Positions 15,595 to 18,667 of a DNA stretch of 18,667 bases are shown in pieces (position 1 is the first letter of the stretch; each line of letters opens with the position of its first letter). Origin of the DNA: Gemmatimonadota bacterium (GTDB lineage: Bacteria > Gemmatimonadota > Gemmatimonadetes > Palauibacterales > Palauibacteraceae). Below the pieces are notes generated by a model. That model did no database searches. It worked only from the letters and a program-made list of their open reading frames with translations, and was not told the origin of the DNA. The position numbers and the translations under genes are program-made. Where the stretch lies: positions 1 through 18,667 of the forward strand of contig JAMJQV010000217.1 of the NCBI GenBank assembly GCA_023554435.1, read 5' to 3'.

Positions 15595-16637
15595 CCGACT
15601 CGACCGCAACGGACCTCCGGGACCGCCTGCGCGAGGTCCCAAAGGCCGAACTCCATCTTCATCTCGACGGCTCCCTGCGTCCCTCGACCATCCTGGACCT
15701 GGCGGACGACGCGGGCGTCACCCTGCCCTACGGCGACGCGGACTCGCTGTACGACTACCTGTTCGTACAGGACGGCCGGAACCTCGTGGACTACCTCAAG
15801 CGATTCGATCTGACGCTGTCCGTCATGCAGACGGCGGAGTCACTCGAACGAACCGCCCGCGAGTTGTGCGAGGACGCGGCGAAGGAGAACGTGCGGTACC
15901 TCGAGATCCGCTACTCACCGATCCTCCACCAGCAGGGAGATCTGACCCTGGAGGAGGCCGTGGAGGCGCCTCTCAGGGGTGTCCGGCAGGCGGAGGCGGC
16001 GCTGGGGGTGCAAGCGAACCTCATCATCTGTGGCATCAGGAACCTGCCTCCGGAGACCTCGGCGCGGTTGGCCGAGCTCGCGGTGGGATTCAAGGACCGC
16101 GGCGTCGTGGCGTTCGATCTGGCCGGTGGCGAAGCGGGAAACCCGCCGACCGATCACGCCGAGGCCTTCCGAATCGCCCGCGAGGCCAACCTGAATGTCA
16201 CCATACACGCCGGCGAAGCAGCCGGCGCGGAGTCCATCGCGCAGGCCCTTCATGGATGCGGCGCACACCGCATCGGGCACGGTACGCGCCTGTACGAGGA
16301 CCCGGATCTGCAGGCGTACGTCAACGATCACCAGGTACCCATCGAAGTCTGCCTGACGAGCAACGTCCAGACGCACGCGGTCGAGAGCTTCGAAGAGCAC
16401 CCCGTGCGTGGGTATTTCGACGACGGCCTCCTGGTCAGCCTGCATACGGACAATCGGCTGATGAGCGGAACGACGATGACCGAGGAGTACGCGCGTGCAG
16501 CGGAGCACCTCCGCTTCTCCGACCCCGAGCTCGTCGAGTTGGTCCTGAATGGCTTCCGGAGCTCATTCCTTCCGCGCCGCGAAAAGCTGGCGCTGCTGAC
16601 GGAAGTCGAGAGCGATATCCGGGCGCTGGCAGGCTGA
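15591..16637 (+). CDS. add: Adenosine deaminase
   Basis: Deaminates adenosine (and deoxyadenosine) to inosine for purine salvage. The protein is 348 residues. Zinc ligands are His22 and His24 (ELHLHLDG), His206 (TIHAGEA) and Asp287 (SLHTDNRLMSG). Glu209 is the proton-transfer residue and His230 lies in RIGHGT. The residue after the zinc Asp is Asn288 instead of the second Asp of the classic TDD motif; the TDNRLMSGT form resembles what I recall from actinobacterial enzymes. The ATG overlaps the ppdK stop (ATGA) and is preceded by a strong GGAGGAGG (15579-15586), so translation is coupled. It is the last gene of the operon. I found no convincing terminator after it. Confidence 0.93.
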   Translation: MTDSTATDLRDRLREVPKAELHLHLDGSLRPSTILDLADDAGVTLPYGDADSLYDYLFVQDGRNLVDYLKRFDLTLSVMQTAESLERTARELCEDAAKENVRYLEIRYSPILHQQGDLTLEEAVEAPLRGVRQAEAALGVQANLIICGIRNLPPETSARLAELAVGFKDRGVVAFDLAGGEAGNPPTDHAEAFRIAREANLNVTIHAGEAAGAESIAQALHGCGAHRIGHGTRLYEDPDLQAYVNDHQVPIEVCLTSNVQTHAVESFEEHPVRGYFDDGLLVSLHTDNRLMSGTTMTEEYARAAEHLRFSDPELVELVLNGFRSSFLPRREKLALLTEVESDIRALAG

Positions 16638-16752
16638 TCCGTTACGGGCCTGTTTCGGCCTCGATACGGCCCCGCAACCGTCGTGCGAGACCTTGATTCT
16701 GGCCGCAGTGAAGTCAGGCCTAATGCGGCTCAAAAAGAGGAGTTAACGGCTC

Positions 16753-16782
16753 TTGCGAGCATGACCGGGGCCTGTTACTAAT
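16753..16782 (+). promoter_or_regulatory. Candidate promoter of the TonB receptor gene
   Basis: TTGCGA (16753-16758) is followed after 17 bases by TACTAA (16776-16781), with TG at 16773-16774 as an extended -10. The predicted start near 16789 leaves a leader of about 150 bases. Box matches are moderate. Confidence 0.35.
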
Positions 16783-16873
16783 GTCAACATCCTTGATCAC
16801 CTGCGGTTACTTCTAGAGAGACTGCATGTCCGCGGAGAGACAGGGTCCTTCCAACCTTCGAGGTCCGCTCTGC

Positions 16874-16892
16874 GCGGCCACTCCCTGGCCGC
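16874..16892 (+). promoter_or_regulatory. Hairpin in the TonB receptor leader
   Basis: GCGGCCA (16874-16880) pairs perfectly with TGGCCGC (16886-16892) around a CTCCC loop, 49 bases before the ATG. No T-run follows, so it is not a standard terminator. It does not cover the ribosome binding site AGGAG (16927-16931). Confidence 0.4.
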
Positions 16893-16941
16893 CCGGAGTA
16901 CACGCTCGCCTTACCCATCTTCAGACAGGAGCATTGGGCTC

Positions 16942-18667
16942 ATGAGACCCAAACCACGTCGGATTCTGCCAGCCGTGCTGGCTCTTGTCGGTCTCGTCGC
17001 CTTTGCGACGCTCGGTCACGCTCAGAGTGTGACCACAGGCGCCGCGGGCGGCACGGTCACCGATCAGAGCGGCATGCCGCTAGCCAATGCAAGCGTCGTC
17101 TTCACCTTCCAGTCCACGGGCTTCCGGGTGAGTGGCATCACGAACGAACGGGGCATATTCAGCCTTCAGGGGCTGCAGCCCGGCGTCTACTCCGTCCAGG
17201 TCAGCCTGATCGGGTACCGCACCGAAACCCGTGAGGGCGTGACGGTCGGTCTCGGCCAGTCCACCCGTCACGATGCGTCGCTGGAGCAGACGGCCGTGGA
17301 GCTGGAACCGCTGGTGGTGCAGGCGGACCAGATGTCGGCGGAGTTCTCGCCGGCGCGTACCGGTACTGCGACGACCATCAACGAAGAGCAGCTGCGGGAC
17401 CTTCCGACCCTTGACCGACGGTTCACGGACCTGGCCAAGCTTACGCCGCAGATCGTGGCCACGGACGCGAACGCGGGCCTCGGCCTCAGCGTCGTCGGAC
17501 AGAACAACCGCTACAACACGATTCAGATCGACGGATCGACGGTGAACGACCGCTTCGGCCTCGGGGCCACGGGCGCCGCGGGCGGACAGGCCAACGGCAA
17601 GCCCATCGGCTACGACGCCGTCAAGGAGTACCAGGTGCTGCTGTCGCCGTACGACGTGAGGCAGGGGAACTTCACGGGCGCCCTGATCAATGCGGTGACG
17701 AAGTCCGGAGGGAACGAGTTCTTCGGCTCCGCGTTCGGCTACTACCGAGATAACGGCCTGGCCGGGGACCCGCTCAGCGATTCCGAGTTCAAGAACTGGC
17801 AGTACGGCGGCTCGATCGGCGGACCGATCGCGCGTGACAGGGCCTTCTTCTTCGCCAACGCCGAGTTCCAGTCGGCTTCCACGCCGGCCACAGGCCCGTA
17901 CATCGGGGCCCCATCGAGCATCAGCGGCGTACGGCCCGAGCAGTCGGACATCGACGCCATGAACTCGGTCCTGGCCACGTACGGAATGCAGGCCGGAACG
18001 GGAGCGGCGGTCACGAACGACAACCCGCTCATGAACCTCACCTTCCGGGCGGACTGGGGCCTCGGCGACAACCATCGCCTGGTGTTCCGGTACACCTACA
18101 ACACAGCCGAGTTGGGCGTGTTCAGCCGCACGACGTCCACCAGCAACCCGGCGTTCCGCTACTCCAACAACGGCTACGACTTCACGAACAAGACACACAA
18201 CCCGTCGCTGCAGCTGTTCAGCAACTTCTCCAACGGCAACTCCAACGAGTTCCGGATCAGCTACAATCGGCTTCGGGACGCGCGTGACCCGCGCGAGGAA
18301 GCACCACAGGTGACGGTGGATGGCTTCACAAACGGCAGCGGCGAGGACTACCAGATCCGCACCGGCTCCGAGCAGTTCTCACAGGGGAACCGCCTGGACC
18401 AGGACATTCTGGAGTTCACGGACAACTTCACATTCGCTCCGAAGGGCAACCACACGTTCACCGTGGGGACGCGGAACGAGTTCTACAGCCTGTCCAACCT
18501 GTTCGCCCAGTCGTCGTACGGGGTGTACACGTTCGAAGATCTTGCGGGATTCCAGTCTGGCGGGATCAACGACGCGTCGGCGTACATCGTGAGCGGCTCG
18601 CTCGGCAATCCAGGCGGCCCCGTCGAGGCTGCCGAGTTCAGCAGCGCCCAGTTCGGCGTGTACGCAC
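16942..18667 (+). CDS. TonB-dependent outer-membrane receptor, Oar-like, 3' end outside window
   Basis: N-terminal 575 residues of an outer-membrane receptor; the frame is still open at the window end. ATG 16942 follows AGGAG by 10 bases and begins a signal peptide, likely cut after Ala27 (ATLGHA|QS). Residues about 33-115 form a carboxypeptidase-regulatory-like fold (GGTVTDQSGMPLANASV, NERGIFSLQGLQPGVYSVQV, LIGYRTE). The plug follows (about 130-260), with QIDGSTVND at 195-203, YDAVKEYQVLLSPYDVRQGNFTGALINAVTKSGGN and the Oar-style start of the barrel, FFGSAFGYYRDN. Beyond that are aromatic-rich strands such as NHRLVFRYTYN and NEFRISYN. Typical members approach 1000 residues, so nearly half may be missing. 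The substrate is unknown. It has its own promoter candidate and is probably not part of the purine operon. Confidence 0.9.
   Translation, partial: MRPKPRRILPAVLALVGLVAFATLGHAQSVTTGAAGGTVTDQSGMPLANASVVFTFQSTGFRVSGITNERGIFSLQGLQPGVYSVQVSLIGYRTETREGVTVGLGQSTRHDASLEQTAVELEPLVVQADQMSAEFSPARTGTATTINEEQLRDLPTLDRRFTDLAKLTPQIVATDANAGLGLSVVGQNNRYNTIQIDGSTVNDRFGLGATGAAGGQANGKPIGYDAVKEYQVLLSPYDVRQGNFTGALINAVTKSGGNEFFGSAFGYYRDNGLAGDPLSDSEFKNWQYGGSIGGPIARDRAFFFANAEFQSASTPATGPYIGAPSSISGVRPEQSDIDAMNSVLATYGMQAGTGAAVTNDNPLMNLTFRADWGLGDNHRLVFRYTYNTAELGVFSRTTSTSNPAFRYSNNGYDFTNKTHNPSLQLFSNFSNGNSNEFRISYNRLRDARDPREEAPQVTVDGFTNGSGEDYQIRTGSEQFSQGNRLDQDILEFTDNFTFAPKGNHTFTVGTRNEFYSLSNLFAQSSYGVYTFEDLAGFQSGGINDASAYIVSGSLGNPGGPVEAAEFSSAQFGVYA

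Larger units (their letters stand above)
16638..16941. other. 304-bp non-coding region between add and the TonB receptor
   Basis: It holds no convincing gene. Seen here: short GGCC-based inverted repeats at 16645-16675 without a T-run, so no clear add terminator; an imperfectly placed stem GCCGCA/TGCGGC (16702-16707 with 16724-16729); the inverted repeat AAGAG/CTCTT around GTTAAC (16735-16754); a candidate promoter (16753-16782); and a perfect 7-bp hairpin (16874-16892) in the presumed leader. Confidence 0.6.

Noticed and set aside
16702..16729. GCCGCA/TGCGGC stem as the add terminator
   Set aside because: The 16-base loop is large and the plus strand continues with TCAAAAAG, not a T-run. 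It cannot be called a terminator for add.
16826..16945. 39-codon leader ORF whose TGA overlaps the TonB receptor ATG (ATGA)
   Set aside because: The overlap invites a coupling model, but third-position GC is only about 56 percent against about 80 percent or more in the neighbouring genes, and only a weak GAGAG precedes the ATG. It is probably chance.
17080..18198. 372-codon minus-strand frame at the right end
   Set aside because: It lies wholly inside the plus-strand TonB receptor frame, which has a signal peptide, a regulatory-like domain and plug motifs.

Overview
The window is GC-rich and tightly packed, with no tRNA, rRNA, CRISPR array or insertion sequence that I can see. The most likely source is a member of the Gemmatimonadota or a close FCB-group relative. 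The clues are a secreted subtilase with a FlgD/type-IX-like C-terminal domain, an Oar-like TonB-dependent receptor with an N-terminal carboxypeptidase-regulatory-like domain, a secreted M28 peptidase with a PA-type insert, and high GC at third codon positions. This placement is an inference from protein style, not a measured phylogeny.

Layout. (1) 1-885, plus strand: the C-terminal part of an RqcH/NFACT ribosome-quality-control protein, cut by the window edge. It ends at a strong hairpin shared with the converging gene. (2) 964-5648, minus strand: two exported proteases, a large S8 subtilase followed by an M28 metallopeptidase. A terminator-like hairpin and a structured leader lie between them. 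(3) 5649-5815: a divergent control region between the subtilase and lexA. It contains five GTTC half-sites, two good copies and one weak copy of a 16-17 bp repeat, and one inverted repeat. (4) 5816-6424: lexA, followed by a possible 62-residue ORF. (5) 6683-16637, plus strand: a long probable operon, truA - htrA-like protease - purB - purC - purF - ppdK - add. Junctions are overlaps or short gaps of up to 51 bp. truA has a TTGACA/TAGCTT promoter placed so that transcription would start at its GTG codon. (6) 16638-16941: a 304-bp non-coding stretch with a candidate promoter and hairpins. (7) 16942 to the window end: the N-terminal 575 residues of a TonB-dependent outer-membrane receptor.

How the genes fit together. 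purF (first committed step), purC and purB belong to de novo purine synthesis, and purB also makes AMP from adenylosuccinate. ppdK interconverts AMP+PPi+PEP with ATP+Pi+pyruvate, and add removes adenosine, so the 3' half of the operon centres on adenylate balance. The rest is quality control and stress response (RqcH, HtrA, LexA) and envelope or secreted functions (S8, M28, TonB receptor). I found no clear new multigene system. The most interesting items are the lexA control region, the apparent leaderless truA, the vertebrate-like adenylosuccinate lyase, and the active-site variants in PPDK and adenosine deaminase.
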